Shown here: in pieces, positions 44,277 to 53,904 of the stretch
Layout of the letters: every line of letters begins with the position of its first letter
Position numbering within the stretch: the first letter of the stretch is position 1
Origin: Nitrosomonas aestuarii
GTDB taxonomy: Bacteria > Pseudomonadota > Gammaproteobacteria > Burkholderiales > Nitrosomonadaceae
Length of the DNA stretch: 61,129 nt
Direction of reading: 5' to 3'
Assembly: GCF_003046585.1 (NCBI RefSeq)
Contig: NZ_QAAE01000018.1
Location: 1 to 61,129, forward strand
Notes under the pieces: generated by a model
Seen by the model: only the letters and a program-made list of their open reading frames with translations
Database searches by the model: none
Told to the model about the DNA's origin: nothing
Position numbers and translations under genes: made by a program

Positions 44277-47033
44277 ATGGAACTTGCGAAAAGCTTTGAT
44301 CCCAAACTAATAGAGCACCAGTGGTATTCAGTCTGGGAGTCGGCCGGTTATTTCAAGCCAAATCATATCGAACACACCGATGCATACTGCATTATGTTGC
44401 CGCCACCGAATGTGACCGGAACATTGCATATGGGGCACGCATTTCAGCATACGTTGATGGATGCGTTAACCCGTTATCATCGTATGAAAGGTGAAAATAC
44501 ACTCTGGCAACCGGGTACCGATCATGCCGGGATTGCAACCCAGATTGTAGTGGAGCGCCAGCTCGATCAACAAGGTATTGATCGTCGTGATCTCGGACGA
44601 GATGCTTTTTTAGCGCGTGTCTGGCATTGGAAAGAAGAGTCAGGTTCGACTATAACTCGTCAGATGCGACGATTGGGTACATCCTGTGACTGGACACGTG
44701 AGCGTTTTACCATGGACGCGGGATTATCCAGTGCAGTCACTGAAGTGTTTATTCGTCTTTATCGTGAAGGACTAATTTATCGTGGCAAACGGCTGGTTAA
44801 CTGGGATCCGGTTTTACAGACCGCTGTATCTGATCTAGAGGTCGTATCTAAAGAGGAAAATGGCTCGATATGGCATATTCGGTATCCACTTGAACAAGCT
44901 GATGGTTCGATTACTATAGATGAGACCATTACTGTGGCAACTACCCGCCCGGAAACAATGCTCGGTGATGTTGCGGTTGCAGTGCATCCTGAAGATTCAC
45001 GTTATCAGCATTTAATTGGGCGACATGTGCGACTGCCATTATGTGAACGCAGTATTCCGGTTATCGCGGACAGTTATGTTGATCCAGAGTTTGGCACCGG
45101 TTGCGTCAAGATTACACCGGCGCATGACTTTAATGATTATCAGATGGCACAACGCCATCAACTGGTTCCTATCAATATTTTTACGTTGGACGGCAAAATC
45201 AACGACCTTGCACCGTCAAAATATCAAGGCATGGATCGTTTTGACGCAAGAAAAAAAATCGTATCCGATCTTGATATCAATGGCTATCTGATTGAGACCA
45301 AGCCACATAAAATGATGGCGCCAAGAGGTGATCGCACCAATACTATTATCGAACCCATGCTGACTGACCAGTGGTATGTGTCCATGGAAGGCATGGCCAA
45401 GCGTGGTTTGGATGTGGTGGCAACCGGTGAAGTGAAATTTACTCCGGAAAACTGGACACACGTTTACAACCAATGGCTGGAAAATATTCAGGACTGGTGT
45501 ATTTCGCGTCAACTTTGGTGGGGGCATCGTATACCTGCATGGTATGACGAAGACGGCAATATTATCGTAGCCCATAGCTTGGAAGAAGCACAGAAACTGT
45601 CCGGTAAAACAGAATTGAAGCAGGATGAGGATGTGCTGGATACGTGGTTTTCATCTGCGTTGTGGCCTTTTTCAACGTTGGGTTGGCCTGACGATACTCA
45701 AGAATTAAAAACCTTCTTGCCGACATCTGTTTTGATTACCGGCTTTGATATTATATTTTTCTGGGTGGCGCGTATGGTGATGATGTCGCTGCATTTTACA
45801 GGTAAAGTACCATTCAAAGAGGTTTATATTACTGGCCTGATTCGAGACGCGGAAGGTCATAAGATGAGTAAATCCAAGGGGAATGTGCTGGATCCGCTTG
45901 ATCTGATTGACGGAATATCGCTTGATGATCTGATTGCTAAACGTACAACAGGACTCATGAATCCCAAACAGGCAGTGTCTATCGAAAAAAATACCCGTAA
46001 ACATTTTGTCAACGGAATACCGGCTTTTGGTACGGATGCGCTGCGGTTTACCTTTGCCAGTCTGGCTTCACATGGGCGAGATATCAAGTTTGATCTGCAA
46101 CGTTGTGAGGGTTATCGTAATTTCTGCAACAAATTATGGAATGCGACCCGCTATGTGCTGATGAACTGCGAAGGGAAGAATACAGGGTTGGATACCAGTC
46201 TGGAGTATGAGTATTCGAATACGGATAAATGGATCATCAGTCGTTTGCAACAAGCTGAAGATGCAATAGAAAAATATTTTGCAAATTATCGTTTTGATCT
46301 GGCGGCAAGAGAAATCTATGAACTGGTGTGGGATGAATATTGCGACTGGTACGTTGAATTGGCGAAAGTTCAGCTGAGCAGTGACCGCGAATCAGTGCAA
46401 CATGCAACACGCCGGACATTGGTGCGTGTGCTCGAAGTGATGTTACGTCTTGCACACCCGATTATTCCTTTCATCACTGAGGAACTTTGGCAAAAAGTGG
46501 CGCCCCTTGCAGGGAGAAGTGGTGCTAGCATCATGTGTCAACCTTATCCACTTGCAGAACCGGTAAAAATTGACCAGAATTCAATTGAGAAAATTCAATT
46601 ACTCAAGGAAATTGTGAATGCTTGCCGCACACTGCGCGGCGAAATGAACTTGTCACCGGCACAAAAAGTACCATTGCTGGCCACCGGTAATGCGCAGACG
46701 TTGGTTGAATATACACCTTATCTCATATCCTTGGCTAAATTGTCAGATATTGAAATTCAGAATGTCTTGCCAGACGTCGATGCGCCGATATCCATTGTGG
46801 GTGATTTCAGGCTCATGCTGAAAATAGAAATTGATGTTAAAGCTGAGCGTGAACGTCTGAAGAAAGAACTGGCGCGAATAGCAGCAGAAAAATCCAAGGC
46901 TGAAACGAAGTTGTCAAATCCTAATTTTGTCGAGCGCGCGCCGGCAGCTGTCGTGGCGCAAGAAAAAGATCGATTGACAGGCTTTAATACAAAACTGGAC
47001 AGTCTGAACGAACAATTGCAAAAGTTGCATTAA
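44277..47033 (+). CDS. valS: Valyl-tRNA synthetase
   Basis: 918 residues, class I synthetase. HIGH motif region [15 protein letters not shown] (about 40-55), [18 protein letters not shown] (about 527), an editing domain (CP1) with [19 protein letters not shown], and a C-terminal coiled coil ([20 protein letters not shown]) that binds tRNA. The start at 44277 fits homology ([20 protein letters not shown]). Confidence 0.98.
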   Translation: MELAKSFDPKLIEHQWYSVWESAGYFKPNHIEHTDAYCIMLPPPNVTGTLHMGHAFQHTLMDALTRYHRMKGENTLWQPGTDHAGIATQIVVERQLDQQGIDRRDLGRDAFLARVWHWKEESGSTITRQMRRLGTSCDWTRERFTMDAGLSSAVTEVFIRLYREGLIYRGKRLVNWDPVLQTAVSDLEVVSKEENGSIWHIRYPLEQADGSITIDETITVATTRPETMLGDVAVAVHPEDSRYQHLIGRHVRLPLCERSIPVIADSYVDPEFGTGCVKITPAHDFNDYQMAQRHQLVPINIFTLDGKINDLAPSKYQGMDRFDARKKIVSDLDINGYLIETKPHKMMAPRGDRTNTIIEPMLTDQWYVSMEGMAKRGLDVVATGEVKFTPENWTHVYNQWLENIQDWCISRQLWWGHRIPAWYDEDGNIIVAHSLEEAQKLSGKTELKQDEDVLDTWFSSALWPFSTLGWPDDTQELKTFLPTSVLITGFDIIFFWVARMVMMSLHFTGKVPFKEVYITGLIRDAEGHKMSKSKGNVLDPLDLIDGISLDDLIAKRTTGLMNPKQAVSIEKNTRKHFVNGIPAFGTDALRFTFASLASHGRDIKFDLQRCEGYRNFCNKLWNATRYVLMNCEGKNTGLDTSLEYEYSNTDKWIISRLQQAEDAIEKYFANYRFDLAAREIYELVWDEYCDWYVELAKVQLSSDRESVQHATRRTLVRVLEVMLRLAHPIIPFITEELWQKVAPLAGRSGASIMCQPYPLAEPVKIDQNSIEKIQLLKEIVNACRTLRGEMNLSPAQKVPLLATGNAQTLVEYTPYLISLAKLSDIEIQNVLPDVDAPISIVGDFRLMLKIEIDVKAERERLKKELARIAAEKSKAETKLSNPNFVERAPAAVVAQEKDRLTGFNTKLDSLNEQLQKLH

Positions 47034-47174
47034 TCATGCTTGAGCGAGGAAAATGCTATCTTGTGAATAAGTAAGCTGTTATTGAGAATATTTCAAGGAC
47101 AGCTCTTGCACTTTTTAGATGTCTCAGTTTCTAGTCAGTATTCTGTAAGTATCACTTTAACGGAACACTCAAGG

Positions 47175-48416
47175 TTAATCGGTTTTGTTTAGTACTTGCT
47201 TTATTTTGGCGATACGTGCTTCACGTACTTTGGTATTGATGGCGGTGGATAGTAACGTGTTATCGTTGATTCTTTCACGAAGGGCTGCTGCAATTTCGCC
47301 AGCGTTAATGCTCTGTGCTGCGGCGAGCGCTTTGTGTAATAACCTTGTTTGTGGATAAGCTCTGTTAGCGTAACCGGGGAAACCATGAAAGTCACAAGCA
47401 CAGGCCAGTAAAAATTCTCCAAAACGATCCGGTTTGCGGTAAGCATCAACAGCCTGCAACAGGTCGGCAATAGCCTTTGCATTGAGTGCTTCTGCCTGAT
47501 GCACCTTATCATGCAATTGTGCGACCAATATGGCAAGATCACGTGACTCTTTGGGGATGCGGATACGTTCAGATAAATCCATAATAATTTGCAGACTGCG
47601 CTGTTCATGGTCGATATGGTGAGGCCATTCTTCAGGTGGCGTTGTTCCTTTTCCGAGATCATGCAGTAGTACGGCAAAACGAACCGGTAGAGAGTAATTT
47701 TTTGTTGCGGAATAATCAATGGCCAACATGGTATGTAAGCCGGTATCGATTTCCGGGTGTGTATGTGCTGATTGGGGAACGCCGAATAGTACGTCAACTT
47801 CAGGCAAAATACGAGACAGTGCACCGCATTCTCGTAACATGTAGAACATGCGTGATGGATTATCTTCCATTAATCCTCTGGAAATTTCCTGCCAAACGCG
47901 TTCTGGCACCAGCGCTTCCACTTCACCGTTATGTACCATGTCGTTCATTAATGCGAGAGTTTCGGGTGCAATGCGGAAACTGAAACGCGCCGCAAATCGT
48001 GCGATTCTGAGAATGCGAACCGGATCTTCTGAGAAAGCCGGACTAATATGGCGTAAGATACCCGCCTCTAAATCAGCAACACCGTTGAATGGATCGATGA
48101 TATTGCCGTCTTTGTCCTTGGCGATAGCGTTAATGGTTAAATCCCGTCGGACAAGGTCTTCCTGGAGCGAGACCTTCGGTGTGGTGAAAACTTCAAAACC
48201 TTTGTAACCACGCGAAATTTTTCGTTCGGTTCGGGCCAGCGCATACTGCTCTTTGGTTTTCGGATGTAGAAAAACCGGAAAATCCTTGCCAACCGGACGA
48301 TAACCTAATTGTTCCATTTCTTCCGGCGTGCTGCCGACTACTACGTAATCATGATCTTTTACAGGCAGGCCCAGCAATTCGTCTCGCACTGAACCGCCTA
48401 CCAAATAAATTTTCAA
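47175..48416 (-). CDS. cca: CCA-adding multifunctional tRNA nucleotidyltransferase
   Basis: 413 residues. Nucleotidyltransferase head VGGSVRDELLGLPVKDHDYV with DxD at DHD, the RRDLTINAIAKD motif, and a C-terminal HD domain (AVLLHDLGKGTTPPEEWPHH) with phosphatase/phosphodiesterase activity. It adds or repairs the CCA end of tRNAs. It is convergent with valS and lies 3' of slt. Confidence 0.96.
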   Translation of the reverse strand: MKIYLVGGSVRDELLGLPVKDHDYVVVGSTPEEMEQLGYRPVGKDFPVFLHPKTKEQYALARTERKISRGYKGFEVFTTPKVSLQEDLVRRDLTINAIAKDKDGNIIDPFNGVADLEAGILRHISPAFSEDPVRILRIARFAARFSFRIAPETLALMNDMVHNGEVEALVPERVWQEISRGLMEDNPSRMFYMLRECGALSRILPEVDVLFGVPQSAHTHPEIDTGLHTMLAIDYSATKNYSLPVRFAVLLHDLGKGTTPPEEWPHHIDHEQRSLQIIMDLSERIRIPKESRDLAILVAQLHDKVHQAEALNAKAIADLLQAVDAYRKPDRFGEFLLACACDFHGFPGYANRAYPQTRLLHKALAAAQSINAGEIAAALRERINDNTLLSTAINTKVREARIAKIKQVLNKTD

Positions 48417-48503
48417 GGTAGAAAAACTAAGAATTACAAATAAATAAATTGCGTTTGCTTGTATGCAAAGAACATCTGGCGTATTTCATTTTACTGTAAC
48501 TGA

Positions 48504-50444
48504 TTATTTTTTTGAAACAACGCCCAGGCGATCCTTGAGCGTCGGCGCAGTGTGATCATGTTCCAATACATTTGCATAATAGACAGAGTTTTTAAGTACT
48601 TTTTTTACATAGTCACGTGTTTCACTGAAAGGAATTGTTTCGGCGTAGATCGCGCCTTCCAGATTTTTATCGTTGTCTCGCCAGCGTTTCGCGCGTCCCG
48701 GGCCGGCGTTATAAGCAGCAGATGCTAATAATGGTTGATTATCCAGCGTTGAAAGCACATGTTTTAAGTAATAGGTGCCGAGTTTTAGGTTGATATCAAT
48801 TTGTGTGACCAGATTTTGCTGAAAATTGACAATGCCGAGTTGTCTGGCTACCCATTTCGCTGTATCCGGCATCAGTTGCATTAGCCCTTTAGCACCTGCA
48901 CTTGATGTGACATCGGTCAGAAAGCGGCTTTCTTGGCGGATGAGACCATAAACCCAGGCTTCATCAATAGCTTGTTCTTTCAAAATGGGTTGTAATGTTT
49001 CGCGATGTGGTGTTGGAAAGCGTAATCTAAAGTCGTGTTGTTGTATGGTTCGATTGGCTGTGTTGATGGCACGGTCATAATGTCCATGTTGCCGTGCGAC
49101 CTCAGCCGCAGCGAGTAATTGCCGATCATTAAAATTACGGATAGTCCACACCCATTCTCTATAAGCTTCTGTGCGTAAATCCAAGCGGTAAAAGGCCAAA
49201 GTACGTTGTACGCCGGGCATTTTTTCCATGGCAATAACTTCTTCTTTACTGACGGGAGTGGATTCTTTTGCCGCAGTGAGAATTGTGCCTAGTTCTTCTT
49301 TGGCCAATTGTCCGTAATAATTGTGCTCCTTACTAAGTGAAATCAGTATGCTGTTGGCACCGGACACATTGCCTGTTTTCTTGAGTGCCCGTGCTTTCCA
49401 GTACTGCCATGTACTGTCTGCCTGCTCTGTGGCTGACATGCGATGTATGCTATCCAGCACGCTGTCCCAGCGTTCTAAGCGAAGTGCCGCACGAACTTGC
49501 CATGCCAGTAGTGTGTCTGTCAGGGGATGCGGGTTCTTAGTATTCTGGGCTGCCTGAAACCAGCCAAGTGCGCGCGAATCATGCCGCATTGCAGCACGGT
49601 ATCCGAGTCTGCCTAAAAAATAGGATTGATCGGAATCGGATAGCTTATCTTTGATTTCCAACCATTTGACCAGCGCGGGATTGGTATCATTGCTTAGTAA
49701 GCGCAGTAGTGCAAACAGAGCAATTTCACGATCAGCACGTGTTTTTATTTTGCCCTGGCGTGTTTTGAGATAGTAAAGTGGATTTTGTGCCGCTGCATTG
49801 AGTTCGTCTATATTTAATGCTTCGTCGACAGGTATGCTGCGGCTGATATAACGTGCCATGCCGGTTTGTCCCGCTTCCAGCGCCAGTCTGATACGTGCCC
49901 ACATATCTTCGACTGTGATGATTTTTCTAGAAATTAATGTGTTGAAAACAGGAGTGCAGCTGTCAGGCATGCTATTGGCAGTAAACCAAAGCAAGCGGGC
50001 TTCGTTGAGTGCGTTATTATCATGTGTTTTAACGCGGTGCTGATAGGCGTAACAGAGCAGCTCGCTGTCCTTGTTTGCCAGTTTCTCAAATTCGTTTTCA
50101 AAAAGATTCCACTGCTGATTATTGGCGAGTAATCTTAACCAGTCAATACGTAACCGTTCGGCAACCAAACTGTTTTCGTGACGCGCCAGAAAAGCCTGTA
50201 TCGTTTCAATACTGGTCGATCGCAAATACATACGAAGTTGATAATATTCGACATATGGAGCCAGTGCATGATGGTTCAAGCGTTTGGCGTAATCGGCCAG
50301 CTGTGTGGCATTACCTTGTTGAAATGCTTTACGTGCAGCGATGAAATCACTATCTAGTCCAGATAGATTGGATGGAATAGCTTGGCTGGCTGCCAGCGTA
50401 CACGCATAAAAAAGAAAAATTATGTTTGTCAGGAATTTGATCAT
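48504..50444 (-). CDS. slt: Soluble lytic murein transglycosylase
   Basis: About 646 residues from the ATG at 50444, which begins a good signal peptide (MIKFLTNIIFLFYACTLAAS); an in-frame ATG eight codons earlier is also possible. A long N-terminal superhelical part (about 30-450) is followed by a lysozyme-like SLT domain with the catalytic Glu in IRQESRFLTDVTSSAGAKGL, then MQLMPDTAKWVAR and the tail AYNAGPGRAKRWRDND. It cuts peptidoglycan with formation of anhydromuramoyl ends. Periplasmic. Confidence 0.95.
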   Translation of the reverse strand: MIKFLTNIIFLFYACTLAASQAIPSNLSGLDSDFIAARKAFQQGNATQLADYAKRLNHHALAPYVEYYQLRMYLRSTSIETIQAFLARHENSLVAERLRIDWLRLLANNQQWNLFENEFEKLANKDSELLCYAYQHRVKTHDNNALNEARLLWFTANSMPDSCTPVFNTLISRKIITVEDMWARIRLALEAGQTGMARYISRSIPVDEALNIDELNAAAQNPLYYLKTRQGKIKTRADREIALFALLRLLSNDTNPALVKWLEIKDKLSDSDQSYFLGRLGYRAAMRHDSRALGWFQAAQNTKNPHPLTDTLLAWQVRAALRLERWDSVLDSIHRMSATEQADSTWQYWKARALKKTGNVSGANSILISLSKEHNYYGQLAKEELGTILTAAKESTPVSKEEVIAMEKMPGVQRTLAFYRLDLRTEAYREWVWTIRNFNDRQLLAAAEVARQHGHYDRAINTANRTIQQHDFRLRFPTPHRETLQPILKEQAIDEAWVYGLIRQESRFLTDVTSSAGAKGLMQLMPDTAKWVARQLGIVNFQQNLVTQIDINLKLGTYYLKHVLSTLDNQPLLASAAYNAGPGRAKRWRDNDKNLEGAIYAETIPFSETRDYVKKVLKNSVYYANVLEHDHTAPTLKDRLGVVSKK

Positions 50445-50633
50445 GGCATAAAGATACAAACTAAACATATCGAAACTGAACGCTATGAAACCGCTTTAAA
50501 AAACTGCATAGGTTGTATCGGCAATACCGTAGCAAAATAGAGTTGTCTCGACAACTATTAATAAATCATAGCAATCTTTACAATTATTTACGAATGCACT
50601 TGCTAGAGTATTTGCATTCTGAAATTCAAAAAA

Positions 50634-50685
50634 GTACTGAGTGAATTGATTGCTGGATTTACTCGCGCATGTTACGACTCAGTAC
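50634..50685 (-). terminator. Terminator of gdhA
   Basis: On the minus strand GTACTGAGT ... ACTCAGTAC (50677-50685 with 50634-50642; 9 bp, perfect, loop about 34 nt) is followed by TTTTTTGAA. It lies just downstream of the gdhA stop at 50703. Confidence 0.65.
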
Positions 50686-50702
50686 CTTTCCGGGATAACA
50701 GA

Positions 50703-52046
50703 TCAGGTAACACCTTGCCCCAGCATGGCATCAGCAACTTTTACGAATCCAGCAATATTCGCGCCATCAACGTAATTTACGCTGCCGTCAGGCTTGCTGC
50801 CATATTCCAGACAGGATTTATGGATAGCCTGCATGATTTCCAATAAACGTGCGTCAACTTCATCATGTGTCCAGGCAAGTCGTATTGCATGTTGGCTCAT
50901 TTCCAGGCCTGAAGTAGCGACACCACCCGCATTGCTTGCTTTGCCTGGCGCATAAAGCACTTTATTTTGTTCGAAGCATTCAACGGCTTCAGCGGTAGAA
51001 GGCATGTTGGCGCCTTCGGCAACACAAATGACACCGTTCTTAACCAATGATTGTGCATCTTCTTCACTGATTTCGTTTTGGGTCGCACAAGGCAGGGCGA
51101 CATCGACCGGCACATGCCAGGGTTTGGTGTTGGGTAAAAAGGTTGCGTTGACGCGTTTGGCGTATTCGTCGACGCGTTCATATAAATGATTCTTGACTTC
51201 GGACAATATGGCGAGTTTCTCGGTAGTAAAGCCGTCTTCATCCACAACAGTACCACTTGAATCTGAAACGGTGACAACTTTGCCGCCTAGCGTGAGGGCT
51301 TTCTCAATGGCAAATTGCGCTACATTGCCAGAACCGGAAATGGAAATTCTCATGTCTTCAAGCGAACGGCCAGCATGTTTGAGTACTTCTTGAGCAAAAT
51401 AAACAGTTCCATATCCGGTTGCTTCAGGCCGTACCAATGAGCCCCCAAAACTTAGACCCTTGCCCGTAAAAATACAATCAGAACGATTAGACAGTTTTTT
51501 TACCATGCCGGCCATGTAACCGACTTCACGTCCACCAACACCTATATCGCCAGCTGGTACGTCTGTATCCGAACCGATATGTCGGAACAATTCGCTGGCA
51601 TAAGCCTGACAGAAACGCATAATTTCACCCGGGCTTTTTCCCTTTGGGTCAAAATCAGATCCACCCTTGCCGCCACCCATCGGTAGCGTGGTTAAAGCAT
51701 TTTTGAAAGTCTGTTCAAAGGCAAGAAATTTAAGAATGGAAAGATTAACCGATGGGTGAAAGCGTGTGCCGCCTTTATAGGGACCGATCGCTGAGCTATG
51801 CTGGATCCGATAACCGCGGTTGACTTTGACTTCACCTTGATCATCGACCCAGGCTACACGAAAAATGATGGCACGCTCTGGTTCTACCAGACGGTCAAGT
51901 ACGCCATGCTCGGCGTAACGTGGGTGTTCACTAATAAAAGGCCACAAACTTTCCATGACCTCCTTAACAGCTTGTATAAATTCTGGTTGAACTGGATTAC
52001 GTTCTGCGACATAGTTACAGAATTCCTGAAAACTTTTATATTTCAT
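50703..52046 (-). CDS. gdhA: NADP-specific glutamate dehydrogenase
   Basis: 447 residues, the hexameric bacterial NADP type. Motifs: PMGGGKGGSDFDPKGKSPGE (catalytic Lys region), DVPAGDIGVGGREVGYMAGM and a Rossmann-like ISGSGNVAQFAIEKA. It assimilates ammonia into glutamate. In an ammonia oxidiser this is expected to be the main route at high ammonia. It stands alone with its own terminator. Confidence 0.97.
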   Translation of the reverse strand: MKYKSFQEFCNYVAERNPVQPEFIQAVKEVMESLWPFISEHPRYAEHGVLDRLVEPERAIIFRVAWVDDQGEVKVNRGYRIQHSSAIGPYKGGTRFHPSVNLSILKFLAFEQTFKNALTTLPMGGGKGGSDFDPKGKSPGEIMRFCQAYASELFRHIGSDTDVPAGDIGVGGREVGYMAGMVKKLSNRSDCIFTGKGLSFGGSLVRPEATGYGTVYFAQEVLKHAGRSLEDMRISISGSGNVAQFAIEKALTLGGKVVTVSDSSGTVVDEDGFTTEKLAILSEVKNHLYERVDEYAKRVNATFLPNTKPWHVPVDVALPCATQNEISEEDAQSLVKNGVICVAEGANMPSTAEAVECFEQNKVLYAPGKASNAGGVATSGLEMSQHAIRLAWTHDEVDARLLEIMQAIHKSCLEYGSKPDGSVNYVDGANIAGFVKVADAMLGQGVT

Positions 52047-52243
52047 GTTTTAATTTCCCCGGTTTAACAAAGGTTATTCTTGAACTCTTCATTCTGCCAA
52101 ATAAATTCATAAGGTGCACAGTATTTTTGTAAAAAAAAGAGAAAAGAACAGTTTTTTTGAATTATATTTGTCTTTTAATGACAATAAGATTGAAGATGTA
52201 CATTGTGTCGTAATATTTAAATGATTGCCATGGTGGGGCTGAG

Positions 52244-52906
52244 ATGACTGATAAGAACAAATTATCCAGAAGAAAATTGATCAAGTTGGGAATGGCGGGT
52301 ACTGTGACGGGCGCGCTCGGCGCGTCGGAAAGCTGGAGTGAGATGGTTACCATTCCAACGCCGCAGGAGGTTGAGGGACCTTTTTATCCGGTCGCGGACC
52401 AACGAGATAAGGATGCTGATCTCACTCGAGTTGCGGGTCAGAACAGTTCGGCAAAAGGTCAATATATCGTCATTAGCGGATTTATTAAGGATGACAGCGG
52501 TCAACCAATAAATAATGCGGTTATTGATATCTGGCAGGCGAATGCTGCAGGTCGATATGACCATCCAAGAGATTCTAATTCGGCGCCGTTAGATCCGTAT
52601 TTTCAGGGCTGGGCTGTTATTCACAGTGACAATAATGGGCAGTATCGTATTAAAACAGTAAAGCCCGGCGCTTATCCGGCTACAAGAACATGGACACGTC
52701 CTCCGCATATCCATTTCAAGATATCCAGGCAGGGGTATCCGAAACTGATCACGCAAATGTATTTCCCGGATGAATCGCTAAATGCGACTGATTTATTATT
52801 TAACAACAAAAATAGAACGGAACAGGCGGCAATGATTGCTCAAGAGACAGGAGGATATGAAGGTTTGATGGCTTACACGTATAATATTGTGTTGCGCGGA
52901 CACTAA
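52244..52906 (+). CDS. Tat-exported intradiol ring-cleavage dioxygenase-like protein
   Basis: 220 residues. N-terminal twin-arginine signal (LSRRKLIKLGMAG) and a beta-sandwich of the protocatechuate 3,4-dioxygenase family. The ferric-iron ligands Tyr (NAAGRYDHP), Tyr (KPGAYPA) and the His pair (RPPHIHFKI) are all present, so it is probably active on a catechol-like compound. No lower-pathway genes (pcaB/C) are next to it and export to the periplasm is unusual for a catabolic enzyme. Role unknown, perhaps detoxification of catechols. Confidence 0.85.
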   Translation: MTDKNKLSRRKLIKLGMAGTVTGALGASESWSEMVTIPTPQEVEGPFYPVADQRDKDADLTRVAGQNSSAKGQYIVISGFIKDDSGQPINNAVIDIWQANAAGRYDHPRDSNSAPLDPYFQGWAVIHSDNNGQYRIKTVKPGAYPATRTWTRPPHIHFKISRQGYPKLITQMYFPDESLNATDLLFNNKNRTEQAAMIAQETGGYEGLMAYTYNIVLRGH

Positions 52907-53019
52907 ACATTGTAATAATCAGTATGCTCTAATTGATATATCAGTTTCTATAATGTCAATAAATAGCATTTTAAGCCGAAATAGAGTAATACATGTTATT
53001 TATTCTGTCACTTTTATAA

Positions 53020-53856
53020 ATGAAACTCGACTCGATCAATTATAAAGTTATCACTGTGCAACCTGATTTTCTTGCCAGAATTATTGGAATCAATGCGGAT
53101 TCTGATAATTGTTTTCAAGAAATGGATAGTCTTTTACGTTCCGATCAGGGGGCGGTATCACTGATACTCCGAGTGGCCAACTCCGCCATGTATAGTCGGG
53201 GCAGACATATTAAGACGATTCCGCATGCTATCAATTTGCTTGGTATAAATATTATACGCTCTTTAGCAATTCTATCCGTTTCGCGATCTATTTTTACACA
53301 GATTAAGAACAAACTGATTAAGAAACATGTTTGGCAGCACTCTCTGTTGACAGCACTTGCGTGTCAGCAGATATGTATTGCAATGGGTGAAAAAGAACTC
53401 AGCGAAGAAGCTTTTGTTGCGGGTCTGTTACATGATATCGGAAAAGTGTTGTTGTTCTACAATAACCCAAATGGCTATATTAAAATACTCGGTTATGCTC
53501 TGGAAAAACCATGCGCATGCGCCGAAGCAGAACAAAAATTCCTAAAAATAGATCATTACGATGTCGGTAAGCAAACCATTTGGGAGTGGAAGCTGCCCGT
53601 GTATTTTGAGAATTATACGGCAATCTGTCTGGAACAGATTTTGCCTGATCAAACGCAAGATAAGGTGTTACATTTTCTTGCTATCGCTAACAGTCTGATA
53701 AAGGATGCGGGCTTCGGCGCATCTCCATCAGATCTTCCGTGTAGCAAAGAAAAATTGATGCGTATGGGTGCCGGCGAAAAGCTTATTGCTCACTTGTTGG
53801 AAGAGTCATTCATGCAGCGATTAGTTCAAAACGAAATTTATCGTTTGTGCGTTTGA
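53020..53856 (+). CDS. HDOD-domain signalling protein
   Basis: 278 residues, mostly one HDOD domain (about 15-230): LLRSDQGAVSLILRVANSAM, IPHAINLLGINIIRSLAILS, VAGLLHDIGKVLLFYNNPNG. It keeps HD at HDIGK but the rest of the phosphodiesterase metal set is incomplete, as usual for HDOD. Such proteins act as regulatory partners of cyclases and kinases. It is 48 bp upstream of the adenylate cyclase gene on the same strand, so the two are probably co-expressed. Confidence 0.88.
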   Translation: MKLDSINYKVITVQPDFLARIIGINADSDNCFQEMDSLLRSDQGAVSLILRVANSAMYSRGRHIKTIPHAINLLGINIIRSLAILSVSRSIFTQIKNKLIKKHVWQHSLLTALACQQICIAMGEKELSEEAFVAGLLHDIGKVLLFYNNPNGYIKILGYALEKPCACAEAEQKFLKIDHYDVGKQTIWEWKLPVYFENYTAICLEQILPDQTQDKVLHFLAIANSLIKDAGFGASPSDLPCSKEKLMRMGAGEKLIAHLLEESFMQRLVQNEIYRLCV

Positions 53857-53904
53857 TGGAATGATAAATATAAAAAAACAATACAGTGCTTACTGATAGC
53901 TGTA

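Noticed and set aside
47201..47824. 207-codon minus-strand frame
   Set aside because: Other frame of the cca gene; no family features.
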